Shown here: one piece after another, positions 46,856 through 56,354 of the stretch
Layout: every line of letters starts with the position of its first letter
How positions within the stretch are numbered: the stretch's first letter is position 1
From: JAHIKV01 sp963733145
Lineage (GTDB): Bacteria; Planctomycetota; Planctomycetia; Pirellulales; Thermoguttaceae
DNA length: 64,000 nucleotides
NCBI GenBank assembly: GCA_963733145.1
Contig: CAVTCJ010000003.1
Span: 186,001-250,000 of the forward strand
Direction: 5' to 3'
Notes under the pieces: model-generated
Told to the model about the DNA's origin: nothing
The model's database searches: none
Seen by the model: the letters and a program-made list of their open reading frames with translations, nothing else
Translations under genes and position numbers: made by a program

Positions 46856-47755
46856 ATGCGTCATACCCAGTGTGAGATAACCCTTGTCTTTCTGCTGGCA
46901 TTGGTCTCGGCCGGCTGCCGATTGCCCGGCCGCGAGGGGCCGGTGCCGCAATCCCTGGCCGATTGCCGGCGTCTTTCGCGGCAAGGCGTGGCGGCGTTGG
47001 AGCGTGGCCGGCAGCAGACTGCCGAAACGATGTTGGCCCAGGCCGTGACCGCTTGTCCGGTCGACGCCGAGGCCCGGCGCCATTATGCCGATTCGCTCTG
47101 GCAGCGCGGCGCGCGAGCGGAAGCGATTGCCCAAATGGAAGAGGCCGTGCGGCTGGCCGATGAAGACGCGTCGTTTTCCGTCCGTTTGGCGGAGATGTAC
47201 TCGGCCGACGGCCGCGCGGCGCTGGCCCGCGAGAGCGCCGACCGGGCAATCGATCTCGATCCGAAATTGCCGGGGGCCTGGGCCGTGCGGGGCGGAGTCC
47301 TGCGGTCGCTCGGTCAGCCCCGCGAAGCCCTTGCCGATTACCTCCGCGCCCTGGGCCAGGCCCCCGAGGACAGGGAGATTCTGCTGGCGGTCGCCGAGTT
47401 GTATCGTCGCTTGAACGAGCCTCGCCGCGCGCTGCAAACCTTGCAGGGATTGGCCGAAACCTACTCGCCCGGCGAAGAGCCGGGGCAGGTGCTGTATCTG
47501 ATGGGCTCGGCGTATCTCGCCGTGGGGCGCTACGACGACGCCGTGGAGAGTCTGGCGGCGGCCGTGACCCGCGGGAAACCGACCGCGGAAATGTATTGCC
47601 GGCTGGGCGAGGCCCAACTGGCGGCCGGCCGGCCCGAGGAGGCCGGCGCCGCGGCGCGGCAAGCCCTGAAATTGCAGCCGGACTATAAGCCCGGCGCCGA
47701 GCTGTTGCAGCGGATCGAAGTCGCCCGGCGGCCGTCGGCGGCAGCGGTGAAGTAA
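46856..47755 (+). CDS. TPR lipoprotein
   Basis: A 299-residue protein. VFLLALVSAGCRLPG carries a lipobox (SAGC), so it is probably anchored in a membrane. Seven TPR units follow, such as AERGRQQTAETMLAQAVTAC-like text, LADYLRALGQAPEDREILLA and EMYCRLGEAQLAAGRPEEAG. It is a likely scaffold. The gene is followed by GA-rich text and the repeat at 47801. Confidence 0.8.
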   Translation: MRHTQCEITLVFLLALVSAGCRLPGREGPVPQSLADCRRLSRQGVAALERGRQQTAETMLAQAVTACPVDAEARRHYADSLWQRGARAEAIAQMEEAVRLADEDASFSVRLAEMYSADGRAALARESADRAIDLDPKLPGAWAVRGGVLRSLGQPREALADYLRALGQAPEDREILLAVAELYRRLNEPRRALQTLQGLAETYSPGEEPGQVLYLMGSAYLAVGRYDDAVESLAAAVTRGKPTAEMYCRLGEAQLAAGRPEEAGAAARQALKLQPDYKPGAELLQRIEVARRPSAAAVK

Positions 47756-47800
47756 GAAGAGCGAAGAGAGAAGAGGGAAGAGAGAGGAGCGAGTTGGTGC

Positions 47801-47882
47801 GTAGGGTGGGGCAAGCGAAGCGCGGTCCCACCAATAACGGGGAAAATGGTGGTGGGACCGCGCTTCGCTTGCCCCACCCTAC
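47801..47882. repeat. GTAGGGTGGG repeat, copy with flanking direct repeats
   Basis: Arms GTAGGGTGGGGCAAGCGAAG and CTTCGCTTGCCCCACCCTAC. A 25-bp direct repeat (GAGAGAGGAGCGAGTTGGTG core) flanks it at 47776-47800 and 47906-47930, as if the element had duplicated its target on insertion. Confidence 0.88.
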
Positions 47883-47926
47883 TCTCCGCAGCAGGGGCAA
47901 AGCAAGGAAGAGAGAGGAGCGAGTTG

Positions 47927-49738
47927 GTGCAAAGCGGCGTAAAAGATGATTTGAAGCAAGAGGGGCGGTCGCCGAGCGGTGAGCTGTCACCCGGTAGTCG
48001 CTCTTCCCTCTTCTCTCTTCCCTCTTCCGTCCTTTCCATCAACGCCTTGGCCCTGCTAACCGCGGCGGTGTTCCTCCGTTTCTACGCCCTGGGCACGATT
48101 CCCGGCTTCAACGGCGACGAGGGGTGGTACGGCGTTCGGGCCTGGGAGATGTTCCGCGGCGGGGCCGGCGATTGGAATACGCCCACCGGCAATCCGTTGA
48201 ACCCGTTGTTCGTCGGCCCGTTGGCGCTGCTGCATTTGTGGTTGCCACCTTCGCTGTGGTTGTTGCGGGCGGCGGCCTTGGCCAGCGGAATCGCCGCCTT
48301 GGCGATCAACTGGCTGATGTGCCGCTGGGTATTCGACCGGCGGACGGCGGCGATCTCGACGGTCGTGCTGGCCGTGCTGCCGATCGACATCGCCTACAGC
48401 CGTTTCGCCTGGGACGCCTGCCAGTCGTTGGCTGCCACGTTGCCGGTGGTCTATTTCTCGCTGGCGGCGGTCCGGTTTCCCGAGCGCTTCGGCCGCTGGA
48501 TAGCGGCGGCGATTCTCGCCCAGGCGGTCGCCCTGTGGGTGCATCCGACCAATGTTTTTGTCGGCGCGGCGATTGCCGCCGCGTGCGCGGCCCGGCTCTT
48601 GGCGCGGAAACCGAGCGCCCGCGGCGGCGAATTCGCCACGCAACTGTTTAGCGGCCGTCGGTACGACGGTCTGTCGGCGCTGCTGCTGGCCGTGGCCGGA
48701 TCGGCGGTGCTGGCCTGGGTGTTGGTCGCCGGCGGCGCCAAAGGGGCCGTCTGGGAACAGGTCGCGCGGTACTCTGGCAACCTCCGCGATGCAGCCCGGG
48801 CGAGCTATCTTTATCCGCAACTGTTCACCGGCGGAACGGTTTATCGCGACATTGCCGGCTCGCGGTCCTGGATCGAAGGCCGAGGAATCGACGTGGCCCT
48901 GTTCTGGGCCTGCGTGCTCGGCTCGGCGTGGATCATCCGGATGAGCTTCTCGCGATTTCGCGAACAGGGAGGGGGAGAAGAGAGAGGGGAGAAGAGTGAA
49001 GAGAGAAGAGCGAAGAGCGAAGAGCGAAAAGACGCGACTTACCGCTTGCGGTTTCGCAGGTGCGACGCAGTTCTCCTGGCCGCCTGGGCGATGACGCTGG
49101 CGGCGTTCGTGGTTCTCGCCGGTCCCGACGCGCTGCTCCCCGGCCAGGAGCGGTTTGCCGTCTGTCTGATTGGGCCGACCGTGCTGCTGGTGGCCCGGGG
49201 TGGGGCATTGGCTTGGAAGGCCGCCGCGCCGAAATGGCGACTCGCGCTGGCGTTCGCGGCCCTAGCCGGTTGGCCCCTGCTGGCCGACTTCTACGTCCAT
49301 TACTTCCGCTTCATCGAGCAAACCGGCGGCCAGGCGCATCTGACGTTCCGCGCCGCGGAGGTCGAACCGAAGCAGGCGGCATTGCGATACATCCTCGCCG
49401 ACGCCGCCCGGCGGGGGACCGAGCAGAACAATCCGCGCGAACTGTGGATCGTCGCCTCCCAATGGTGGATTTGCCAGCCGATCCGCTATCTGGCCCTCGG
49501 CGGACACGATGTTCACGTGGCGTTGCCGGACGAGGCCCGCTCGTCGGTTGAGTATCGCCGGGCGCTCGCCGACGGGGACGTGTGGTTCGTCGAGTTTTCC
49601 GGCACAAAGGAATTGCGGCAAGTGGAGCGGGAACTGGCCGGCCGACATCCCACGCGGCAGGAGTTCCTCGATTTCGGCCGCCGCCCGGTGATCTGCGTAC
49701 TCCACGCGGAGGGCGTTTCCGGCGTTGTTCCGCATTGA
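47927..49738 (+). CDS. membrane glycosyltransferase, GT39/PMT-like (start uncertain, repeat insertion)
   Basis: A multi-pass membrane protein of about 600 residues. FYALGTIPGFNGDEGWYGVR contains the acidic DE pair in the first loop typical of PMT/ArnT-like transferases, which move sugars from lipid carriers. Many helices follow (AALASGIAALAINWLMCRWV, VLAVLPIDIAYSRFAWDACQ, LLLAVAGSAVLAWVLVAGGA). About 30 residues of GA-repeat text (48962-49060, EERGEKSEERRAKSEERKD) are inserted in frame in a loop. The first 35 residues are also repeat-derived. A GTG at 47927 after GAGGAG is the best start I see, but the conserved part begins near 48040. Confidence 0.75.
   Translation: MQSGVKDDLKQEGRSPSGELSPGSRSSLFSLPSSVLSINALALLTAAVFLRFYALGTIPGFNGDEGWYGVRAWEMFRGGAGDWNTPTGNPLNPLFVGPLALLHLWLPPSLWLLRAAALASGIAALAINWLMCRWVFDRRTAAISTVVLAVLPIDIAYSRFAWDACQSLAATLPVVYFSLAAVRFPERFGRWIAAAILAQAVALWVHPTNVFVGAAIAAACAARLLARKPSARGGEFATQLFSGRRYDGLSALLLAVAGSAVLAWVLVAGGAKGAVWEQVARYSGNLRDAARASYLYPQLFTGGTVYRDIAGSRSWIEGRGIDVALFWACVLGSAWIIRMSFSRFREQGGGEERGEKSEERRAKSEERKDATYRLRFRRCDAVLLAAWAMTLAAFVVLAGPDALLPGQERFAVCLIGPTVLLVARGGALAWKAAAPKWRLALAFAALAGWPLLADFYVHYFRFIEQTGGQAHLTFRAAEVEPKQAALRYILADAARRGTEQNNPRELWIVASQWWICQPIRYLALGGHDVHVALPDEARSSVEYRRALADGDVWFVEFSGTKELRQVERELAGRHPTRQEFLDFGRRPVICVLHAEGVSGVVPH
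48962..49060. repeat. GA-rich repeat inside the glycosyltransferase
   Basis: GAAGAGAGAGGGGAGAAGAG-type text, coding for a Glu/Arg/Lys-rich loop without breaking the frame. It resembles the repeats around 47755 and 51185. Confidence 0.8.
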
Positions 49739-49949
49739 CTGCATGAGAAGAAACGCCCCGCGACTGTGGTCGCGGGTGGGCGAAACGGTACGTTTGCCCG
49801 CGGAATCGTTACAATCGTTTCCCCTCCTCGTTTGCCCATTGCGGCGGAGTATTGCGGCGGAAAAACCGCCCGGCCTCGATTCCTGGGGTAAGATTAAGTG
49901 GAAGGTTCCAACGATCACGAATAGGTAGCGCTTTACGAGGAGTAAAGGA

Positions 49950-50198
49950 ATGTCGCAAACCATGGAGTCTCCGATGACGGGGAGCGCCGGACCGTTTTTC
50001 GATCGCCGCGGACCAGCGGGCATCGAGCCGATGCCGGGCGTCGAGCGGAGACAGTTCGGCAACTCGCACGACGATCTCTCGCCGGAGGCCGCCGAGTTGG
50101 CCCAGGCCGTCGACCAGTACAAGCTTCTTCACCGCCGCCGCTTTGTCACCTTCGAGGAGATCTTGGGGGTGGTCAAGTCGCTGGGCTACCATCGGTAA
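49950..50198 (+). CDS. small conserved planctomycete protein
   Basis: An 82-residue protein with PGVERRQFGNSHDDLSPEAA and ELAQAVDQYKLLHRRRFVTF, then EEILGVVKSLGYHR. This short form, with ERRQF, HRRRF and SLGYH, is a recurring conserved protein in Planctomycetes. It may be a small regulatory or adaptor protein; function unknown. AGGAG lies upstream of the ATG. Confidence 0.78.
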   Translation: MSQTMESPMTGSAGPFFDRRGPAGIEPMPGVERRQFGNSHDDLSPEAAELAQAVDQYKLLHRRRFVTFEEILGVVKSLGYHR

Positions 50199-50218
50199 AC
50201 CGGCGTCTGTTGCGGATT

Positions 50219-50301
50219 GTAGGGTGGGACAAGCGCAGCGCAGTCCCACCAAGCTGTTGGCCGTAATTTGGTGGGACCGCGCTGCGCTTGTCCCACCCTA
50301 C
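50219..50301. repeat. GTAGGGTGGG repeat, copy 4
   Basis: Arms GTAGGGTGGGACAAGCGCAG and CTGCGCTTGTCCCACCCTAC between two convergent genes, where it could also end transcription from both sides. Confidence 0.9.
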
Positions 50302-50321
50302 AAATCTCGGCCACCGACAGG

Positions 50322-52132
50322 TCACTCGTCGATGGTCGTCCGCCCGGTGGCCACGTCGAACTCGCAGATGGCCGGCACCAGCATCGCCGCGGTGGTGAAA
50401 CCGTAGGCGGCGACCACCGCCAGCAACGCCGCCAGCGGCGAAGGGGGCGCCATCAGGTAGCTGGTGATGGCGTAGAACGTGGCGATGGGGCAAAAAAACG
50501 AGGCCACGCCGATGGCCGTCGACGGATTGCGGGCGCCCAGCACGGCGTACAGCCCCGCCCCGCCAAACACCATGAAGGCCACGAACGGCAGCAACTGCGC
50601 CTGAACGAACCGCTGAAGGCCATCATAATTCTCATGCACACCGCCACGCCGATCAGCAGGAAGAAGACGGTTCCCAGGCTGGTGGCCACGGCCACGCCCG
50701 AGTTGGCGTAGGTCATGCCGGCGTGCAGGCCCAGCGTGGCCACGAAGAGATACATCACCGCCAGTCCGACGAGGACGTAGAGCAGATATTCGAGGCTCAG
50801 CATACCGGCCAGCCACAGCCCCACGCAGAGCAGCATCGGCAGCAGCACCATTTCCTTGGTGTTGTAGAACGCCCCGCCCAGCTTGCCGAAGACGATCTCC
50901 TTGGGTGTCAAGTCGGTCACCAGCAGCAGGTCCAGCGCCCGGGCGTCGCGCTCGCTGGTCAGCGAGGTCACGGCCTGGGCGTTGACCAGCACCAGGCTCA
51001 ACAGCACCAGAGCGGCCAGCACCAGCGGGCCTTGGTCGGCCGACAGCCCGCCGGAGACCATCAAGTAGAAGCTGCCCGCCGCCAGGGCGAAGAGCACGAG
51101 ATAGGCCAGCCGTATCACAAGCATCTTGCGCCCGTAGGCCCAGGTCCGCATCTCCCGCCAGATCACTGGATTGTCCCAGACATGCCGGGACGCTTTGAGG
51201 GGAGAGGGGAGAGGGGAGAGTGGAGAGGGGAGATTCGATTCCTGCCCTGCCTCCAGCCCCTCATCCCTCATCCCTCTTCCCTCTCCCCTCTTCTCCCCTC
51301 GCTCTTCCCCCCGCACAATCTCCCGCGACGGGTTCCACACCCGCACCATTGCCACGGCCAAGCCGTCGAGCAACAACGAAGCTCCCACGGCGACGACGAG
51401 GAACAGATTGACGGGCGTGCCCAGCGGCCCCAGCGCCGGCTGGTCGTAGACGTAAGGCCGCGCGGCCTCGAGGATCGCCTGCCACGGGCTGATTCCGGCG
51501 GCCAGCGCGCGGCAAGGCAGGCCGCCGAATTGATCTCCCAACACGCCGGCGGCGACGATTTCGCCGGCGGCCAGCCAAGCCACCAAGACCAGCACGGTCA
51601 GGGCCAGCGCCTGAAAGGTCTTCTCGCGCCACAAGGCCAGCAGCGAGCCGAGGCTGCCGCAGACCAGGACCGCGGCCAGGGTGACGGCCATCGCCCGGGC
51701 GATCTGACCGTAGGACACGCCGCCCAACAGCGCGGCCAGCAGGAACACCGGCAGGGCGGCGGCTAACATCACCAAAACATTCAGCAGGCTCGCCAGCAGC
51801 TTGCCCAGCACCAATTCGCTGTTGGACAGGTTGGTCAGTAACAGCAAGATCAGGGTGCGGCGGTCCTTCTCGTGGGCCACCTCGCTGGCCGCCAACAAGG
51901 CCGAAAAGAAGATCGCCAAGGCCAACTGCAAGGGGGCCAGAATCTGAAACAGGATCGTGCCGAACCGGGCCAGATCGCCCACGTCCCGGACCATCTGCGT
52001 CCCCGTCAATACCAGCCAGGCCGTGCTCATCAGCACCAACAGCCCCAGCGGGTAGGCCGCCCGGGCGACGTACAGCTTCGTCCGCCGCGGGACTATCGCC
52101 AGTTCGCGCGTAAATACCGGACCGATCAACAC
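50322..52132 (-). CDS. ABC-2 type permease (frame break, repeat insertion)
   Basis: A membrane protein of about 600 residues. The first half has ELAIVPRRTKLYVARAAYPL, LLLLTNLSNSELVLGKLLAS and further helices; the second half repeats the plan (LDLLLVTDLTPKEIVFGKLG). This is the pattern of ABC-2 permeases with two related halves. About 38 residues of GA-repeat text (51195-51310) are inserted in frame between the halves, and the frame shifts near 50630, after MRIMMAFSG. No ATPase gene is adjacent, so the partner must lie elsewhere. Confidence 0.8.
51195..51310. repeat. GAGAGGGGAGAG repeat inside the ABC-2 permease
   Basis: GAGGGGAGAGGGGAGAGGGG followed by CCTCATCCCTCATCCCTCTT forms a hairpin in the coding region. 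Translated, it gives SNLPSPLSPLPSPLK and EERGEKRGEGRGMRDEG. Confidence 0.85.
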
Positions 52133-52152
52133 GATGAATCTCTCCGCCGGAC

Positions 52153-52235
52153 GTAGGGTGGGTCAGTCGCAGCGCTGCCCCACCGTCTGTTTTCGCCGAT
52201 TTGGTGGGGCTCGCGCTGCGCTTGACCCACCCTAC
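52153..52235. repeat. GTAGGGTGGG repeat, copy 5
   Basis: Arms GTAGGGTGGGTCAGTCGCAG and CTGCGCTTGACCCACCCTAC just upstream of the ABC-2 permease start. Confidence 0.88.
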
Positions 52236-52331
52236 GCGATTCCTGTCCGCAGTATACGAACTTGCTATCCAAACACCATCTTACCAGAATCGATCCCCGA
52301 GGTGGAGTACGCTCTTGGGAGGAGCCGGTTT

Positions 52332-52414
52332 GTTTAGCCCCGGCGTCCACGCCGGGAGGAAAACGTCAAAATACCGATGCGTTCCTGCGCCCGGCGTGGA
52401 CGCCGGGGCTAAAC
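52332..52414. repeat. TTTAGCCCCGGCGTCCACGC palindrome, copy 4
   Basis: GTTTAGCCCCGGCGTCCACG and CGTGGACGCCGGGGCTAAAC arms next to the hutH stop codon, where it may serve as a terminator. Confidence 0.92.
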
Positions 52415-52437
52415 GAATGCCGTCTGAATGATCCGCA

Positions 52438-53982
52438 CTATCCGCACGACGGCAACGTGCCCGGCGGCAGAAACGCGATGTACGCCGAACTCTCGATCAA
52501 GCTCTGCGCCGCTTCGATGTCGGGCGAGAACCAGCGGTCGCGGTCGTAAAACGGGACCTTGCCGCGCAACAGCGACTTGGCCTCCTCCAGCCGGGGCGAC
52601 GTTTTCAGCGGGGCCCGGAAATCCAAGCCCTGCGCGGCCGCCAACATCTCGACGGCCAGGATGCCCGCCGTGTTCGCGGCCATGTCGCCCAGCCGCCGGG
52701 CGGCGAACGCGGCCATCGAAACATGGTCCTCCTGGTTCGCCGAGGTCGGCATGCTATCGACCGACGCCGGATGGGCCAGCGTCTTGTTCTCGCTGGCCAA
52801 CGCCGCGGCCGTCACCTGGGCGATCATGAACCCCGAGTTCAAACCGCCGTTCTCGACCAGAAACGGCGGCAGCTTCGAGAGCGTCGCGTCGATCAGCAGG
52901 GCGATCCGCCGCTCGGACAAGGCCCCGATCTCGGCGATGGCCAGCGCCAGGTTGTCGGCGGCGAAGGCCACCGGCTCGGCGTGAAAGTTTCCGCCCGAGA
53001 GGATTTCGTTGTCCTCGGCAAAAACCAGCGGGTTGTCGGAAACCGCGTTGGCCTCGACCAACAACGTTGCGGCGGCCTGGCGGATTTGCGCCAGGCAGGC
53101 CCCCATCACCTGCGGCTGGCAGCGGAGCGAATACGGGTCCTGCACCTTCTCGCAGTGCAGATGCGACTGTCCGATCTCGCTCTGCTCGCCGAGCATATAG
53201 CGATAAGCCGCGGCCGCGTCGATCTGACCCGTCTGACCGCGGGCGGCGTGAATCCGGGCGTCGAAAGGGACGCGGCTGCCGCGGGCCGCCTCGACCGACG
53301 CGGCCCCGGCCACCACGGCCGCGGCGAAGAGGTCCTCCGCCCGGAATAAGCCCTCCAAGGCCATTGCGGTCGAGGCCTGCGTGCCGTTCAACAGGGCGAG
53401 ACCTTCCTTCGGGGCCAGCGTGATCGGCGCGAGCCCGGCGATTTTCAGGGCTTCAACACCTGGGACGCGTCGGCCTTGGTGCAGGGCCGCGCCCTCGCCC
53501 AGCAACACCAAGGACATGTGCGCCAGCGGGGCCAGGTCGCCGGACGCCCCGCACGAGCCTTTTTGCGGGATGCAGGGATAGACCTCGGCCCGCAGCAGTT
53601 TTACCAGTGCGTCGATCACCGTCCGGCGAACGCCCGAGCGGCCCAGGGCCAGGCTGTTGATTTTGAGCGTCATCAGCAGCCGGGTTTGGGCCTCGCTCAT
53701 CGTCGGACCAACGCCGGCGGCGTGCGAGAGCACCAGACTCCGCTGCAAGAGTTCCAATTCCTCGGACGAAATGTGCTGTTGCGCCAGCAGTCCGAAGCCG
53801 GTGTTCACGCCGTAGACGGTTCGCCCTTCGGCGATGACCCGCGCGACGGTGGCCGCGGCCGCATCGATGGCGGTGAAACAGTTCGGATCGAGTTCAACAT
53901 CGGCCGCTTCCCGCCACACACGGCGGAGATCGGCGAGGGTCAGCGTTCCGGGCAATAAAGTCAGTTTCATTCCAGGTTTCAT
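52438..53982 (-). CDS. hutH: histidine ammonia-lyase
   Basis: First enzyme of histidine breakdown: L-histidine to urocanate and ammonia. The self-made MIO cofactor comes from the Ala-Ser-Gly triplet in GSCGASGDLAPLAHM. YGVNTGFGLLAQQHI, LLNGTQASTAMALEG, QDPYSLRCQPQVMGA and the 514-residue length are all standard for HutH. An ATG at 53970 (MKLTLLPG) is an alternative start that fits homologues equally well. It forms a pathway cluster with hutU and hutI on the same strand; the glutamate-releasing last step is not visible here. Confidence 0.95.
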   Translation of the reverse strand: MKPGMKLTLLPGTLTLADLRRVWREAADVELDPNCFTAIDAAAATVARVIAEGRTVYGVNTGFGLLAQQHISSEELELLQRSLVLSHAAGVGPTMSEAQTRLLMTLKINSLALGRSGVRRTVIDALVKLLRAEVYPCIPQKGSCGASGDLAPLAHMSLVLLGEGAALHQGRRVPGVEALKIAGLAPITLAPKEGLALLNGTQASTAMALEGLFRAEDLFAAAVVAGAASVEAARGSRVPFDARIHAARGQTGQIDAAAAYRYMLGEQSEIGQSHLHCEKVQDPYSLRCQPQVMGACLAQIRQAAATLLVEANAVSDNPLVFAEDNEILSGGNFHAEPVAFAADNLALAIAEIGALSERRIALLIDATLSKLPPFLVENGGLNSGFMIAQVTAAALASENKTLAHPASVDSMPTSANQEDHVSMAAFAARRLGDMAANTAGILAVEMLAAAQGLDFRAPLKTSPRLEEAKSLLRGKVPFYDRDRWFSPDIEAAQSLIESSAYIAFLPPGTLPSCG

Positions 53983-54156
53983 TTTCCTTCAGAAATCACC
54001 GGCACGGCAGCGAGTATTCAAAGAGGGCCATTCATGGCCCTTGTCCGCCGCAGGCGGTATTAGGCCCGACGTTCACGTCGGGTGAGCGGGGAGACGTACA
54101 CGTTTCGATTATCTCATGTTCGATTGGATTTGTCAGTCTCGTTTGCGAGCGATTTT

Positions 54157-54372
54157 GGGCCGAAGGCCCTCCGGTTCACCCAGCCCAGGGCAGCGCCCTG
54201 GGAAAGGGTGTAGTCGCGTCAATTTCGCGCCGGCCCAACGGGCCAACCGTTCCCGAGGGCGATGTGTTGGCCCGTTGGGCCGATACGATCTTCTCGCCCT
54301 CCCGCATACCCAGGGCGGCGCCCTGGGCTGGGAGAACAGCCGCCCCTTTGGGGTTGCAAACGGCTATAGCGT
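54157..54372. repeat. nested GGGCCGAAGGCCC / CCCAGGGC palindromes
   Basis: GGGCCGAAGGCCC, AGCCCAGGGCAGCGCCCTGG, GGCCCAACGGGCCAAC and GTTGGCCCGTTGGGCC pair with one another to make a complex hairpin in the gap between hutH and the 54-residue gene. Confidence 0.75.
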
Positions 54373-54379
54373 TACGAAA

Positions 54380-54544
54380 TCATGATTCTCCCCGCATGAT
54401 TGTCCCCAAACGTCTTTGCGCGGGAGTGAGCTTCGGTGATTTGTTCAATTCCTTCCGGAAAGCCAACTGCTGTTCGGGCGTCAATTTGATGGCGGTTTCG
54501 ATCGTCGTCGACTTCATCTTTCTCGAAGAACCGGATTTCTTCAT
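54380..54544 (-). CDS. 54-residue basic protein downstream of hutU
   Basis: MKKSGSSRKMKSTTIETAIK, then LTPEQQLAFRKELNKSPKLT and PAQRRLGTIMRGES. AAGGAG lies 9 nt before the ATG, an excellent ribosome site, so the gene is probably real even though it is short. It is highly charged, with predicted helices and two LTP(E/A)Q motifs spaced 19 residues apart. It lies 49 bp after hutU on the same strand. I do not recognise the family; a small adaptor or antitoxin-like protein is possible. Confidence 0.6.
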   Translation of the reverse strand: MKKSGSSRKMKSTTIETAIKLTPEQQLAFRKELNKSPKLTPAQRRLGTIMRGES

Positions 54545-54593
54545 CGCGTATACTCCTTATCGCAACCCTCGATCATAGCGGCCACCGTTTCCA

Positions 54594-56267
54594 TCACTCC
54601 ACCATCGGCAAATCCAGCCCGTTCTCCTTGGCGCACTCGACGGCCTCCTCGTAGCCGGCGTCGGCGTGGCGCATTACGCCGCTGCCGGGGTCGTTCCAGA
54701 GGACGCGGGCCAGCCGGCGGGCGGCGGCCGCGGTGCCATCGGCCACGATCACCAGCCCGGCGTGTTGACTGAAGCCGATGCCCACCCCGCCGCCGTGATG
54801 GAAGCTGACCCAGGTGGCCCCGCCCGCCGTGTTCAACAGGGCGTTCAGCAGCGGCCAGTCGGAAACGGCGTCCGAGCCGTCGCGCATCCCTTCCGTCTCG
54901 CGGTTGGGACTGGCCACCGAGCCGGAATCGAGGTGGTCGCGGCCGATCACGATCGGCGCCTGCAACTCGCCGCCGGCCACCATTTCGTTGAACGCCAGCC
55001 CGAGCCGGGCGCGGTCCTTCAGCCCGATCCAGCAAATCCGCGACGGCAGCCCCTGGAAATGAATTCGCTCGCGGGCCATGTCCAGCCAGCGGTGCAGGTG
55101 CGGATCGTCCGGCAGCAGCTCCTTGACCTTGGCGTCGGTGCGGTAGATGTCCTCCGGCTCGCCGGAGAGCGCCACCCAGCGGAACGGGCCCACGCCGCGG
55201 CAGAACAACGGGCGGATGTAGGCCGGCACGAAACCGGGGAAGTCGAAGGCGTTGGCGACGCCCTCGTCCTTGGCCACCTGCCGGATGTTGTTGCCGTAGT
55301 CGAAGGTGATCGCGCCGCGTGTTTGCAGATCGAGCATCGCCCGGACGTGGACGGCGATCGAGGCCTGCGCCGCGATGATGACCGCCTGCGGATCGGACTT
55401 TCGCGTCGCGGCGGCTTGCTCCAAGGTCCAGCCGGCCGGCAGGTATCCGTTCAGCGGATCGTGGGCGCTGGTCTGATCGGTCAACAGGTCGGGCACGATG
55501 CCGCGGCGAACGATCTCGGGCAGCACCTCGGCGCAGTTGCCCAGCAGGCCGACGGAGATCGCTTTGCGCTGCCGGCAGGCGTTTTGGATCAATTCGAGCG
55601 CCTCGTCGAGCGAGTCGGCGCGGCGGTCGAGGTATCCGGTTTCCAAGCGGCGTTGGATTCTGCTCGGGTCGCATTCGACGGCGAGCATCGCGGCGCCGGC
55701 CATGGTGGCGGCCAGGGGCTGCGCACCGCCCATGCCGCCCAGTCCGCCGGTGAGGATCCAGCGTCCGGCCAGCTCGCCGCCGAAGTGTTTCTTGCCCGCC
55801 TCGACGAAGGTCTCGTAGGTGCCCTGGATGATGCCCTGGGTGCCGATGTAGATCCAGGAGCCGGCGGTCATCTGGCCGTACATCATCAGTCCGCGGCGGT
55901 CGAGCTCGTGGAAGTGCTCCCAGTTGGCCCAGTGCGGGACGAGGTTCGAGTTGGCGATGAGCACCCGGGGTGCGTCCGGGTGGGTTTTGAACACGCCCAC
56001 CGGCTTGCCCGACTGCACGAGCAGCGTTTCGTCGTCCTCCAGGCGGCGAAGGGTTTCGACGATTTTGTCGAAGCACTGCCAATCGCGGGCGGCCCGACCC
56101 ATGCCGCCGTAGACGACCAGTTCGGCGGGCCGCTCGGCGACTTCCGGGTCGAGATTGTTCATTATCATCCGCAGCGGGGCTTCGGTGAGCCAGCTCTTCG
56201 CGGACAGTTCCGTGCCCCGCGGGGCGCGAATTTTACGGGCGGGGTCGTTGCGGTTGGATGTGGACAT
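54594..56267 (-). CDS. hutU: urocanate hydratase
   Basis: Second step of histidine breakdown: urocanate to imidazolonepropionate, using a tightly bound NAD+. RAARDWQCFDKIVETLRRLE, VQSGKPVGVFKTHPDAPRVL, NLVPHWANWEHFHELDRRGL, YIGTQGIIQGTYETF and GGLGGMGGAQPLA (NAD region) match the family. At 557 residues from MSTSNRND it has the usual length. It is the middle enzyme of the hut cluster, between fic and hutH. Confidence 0.96.
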   Translation of the reverse strand: MSTSNRNDPARKIRAPRGTELSAKSWLTEAPLRMIMNNLDPEVAERPAELVVYGGMGRAARDWQCFDKIVETLRRLEDDETLLVQSGKPVGVFKTHPDAPRVLIANSNLVPHWANWEHFHELDRRGLMMYGQMTAGSWIYIGTQGIIQGTYETFVEAGKKHFGGELAGRWILTGGLGGMGGAQPLAATMAGAAMLAVECDPSRIQRRLETGYLDRRADSLDEALELIQNACRQRKAISVGLLGNCAEVLPEIVRRGIVPDLLTDQTSAHDPLNGYLPAGWTLEQAAATRKSDPQAVIIAAQASIAVHVRAMLDLQTRGAITFDYGNNIRQVAKDEGVANAFDFPGFVPAYIRPLFCRGVGPFRWVALSGEPEDIYRTDAKVKELLPDDPHLHRWLDMARERIHFQGLPSRICWIGLKDRARLGLAFNEMVAGGELQAPIVIGRDHLDSGSVASPNRETEGMRDGSDAVSDWPLLNALLNTAGGATWVSFHHGGGVGIGFSQHAGLVIVADGTAAAARRLARVLWNDPGSGVMRHADAGYEEAVECAKENGLDLPMVE

Positions 56268-56354
56268 TAAGAATCTCACTCTCAATTTTCAGGAGGATTT
56301 GATTCGCGTGGCACTATATTGGCACGAGACCTTGGAAAATGATATAATAAAAGC

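Noticed and set aside
54116..54385. A plus-strand frame over the hutH-hutU gap
   Set aside because: It runs through nested palindromes and opposes the better-supported 54-residue gene.
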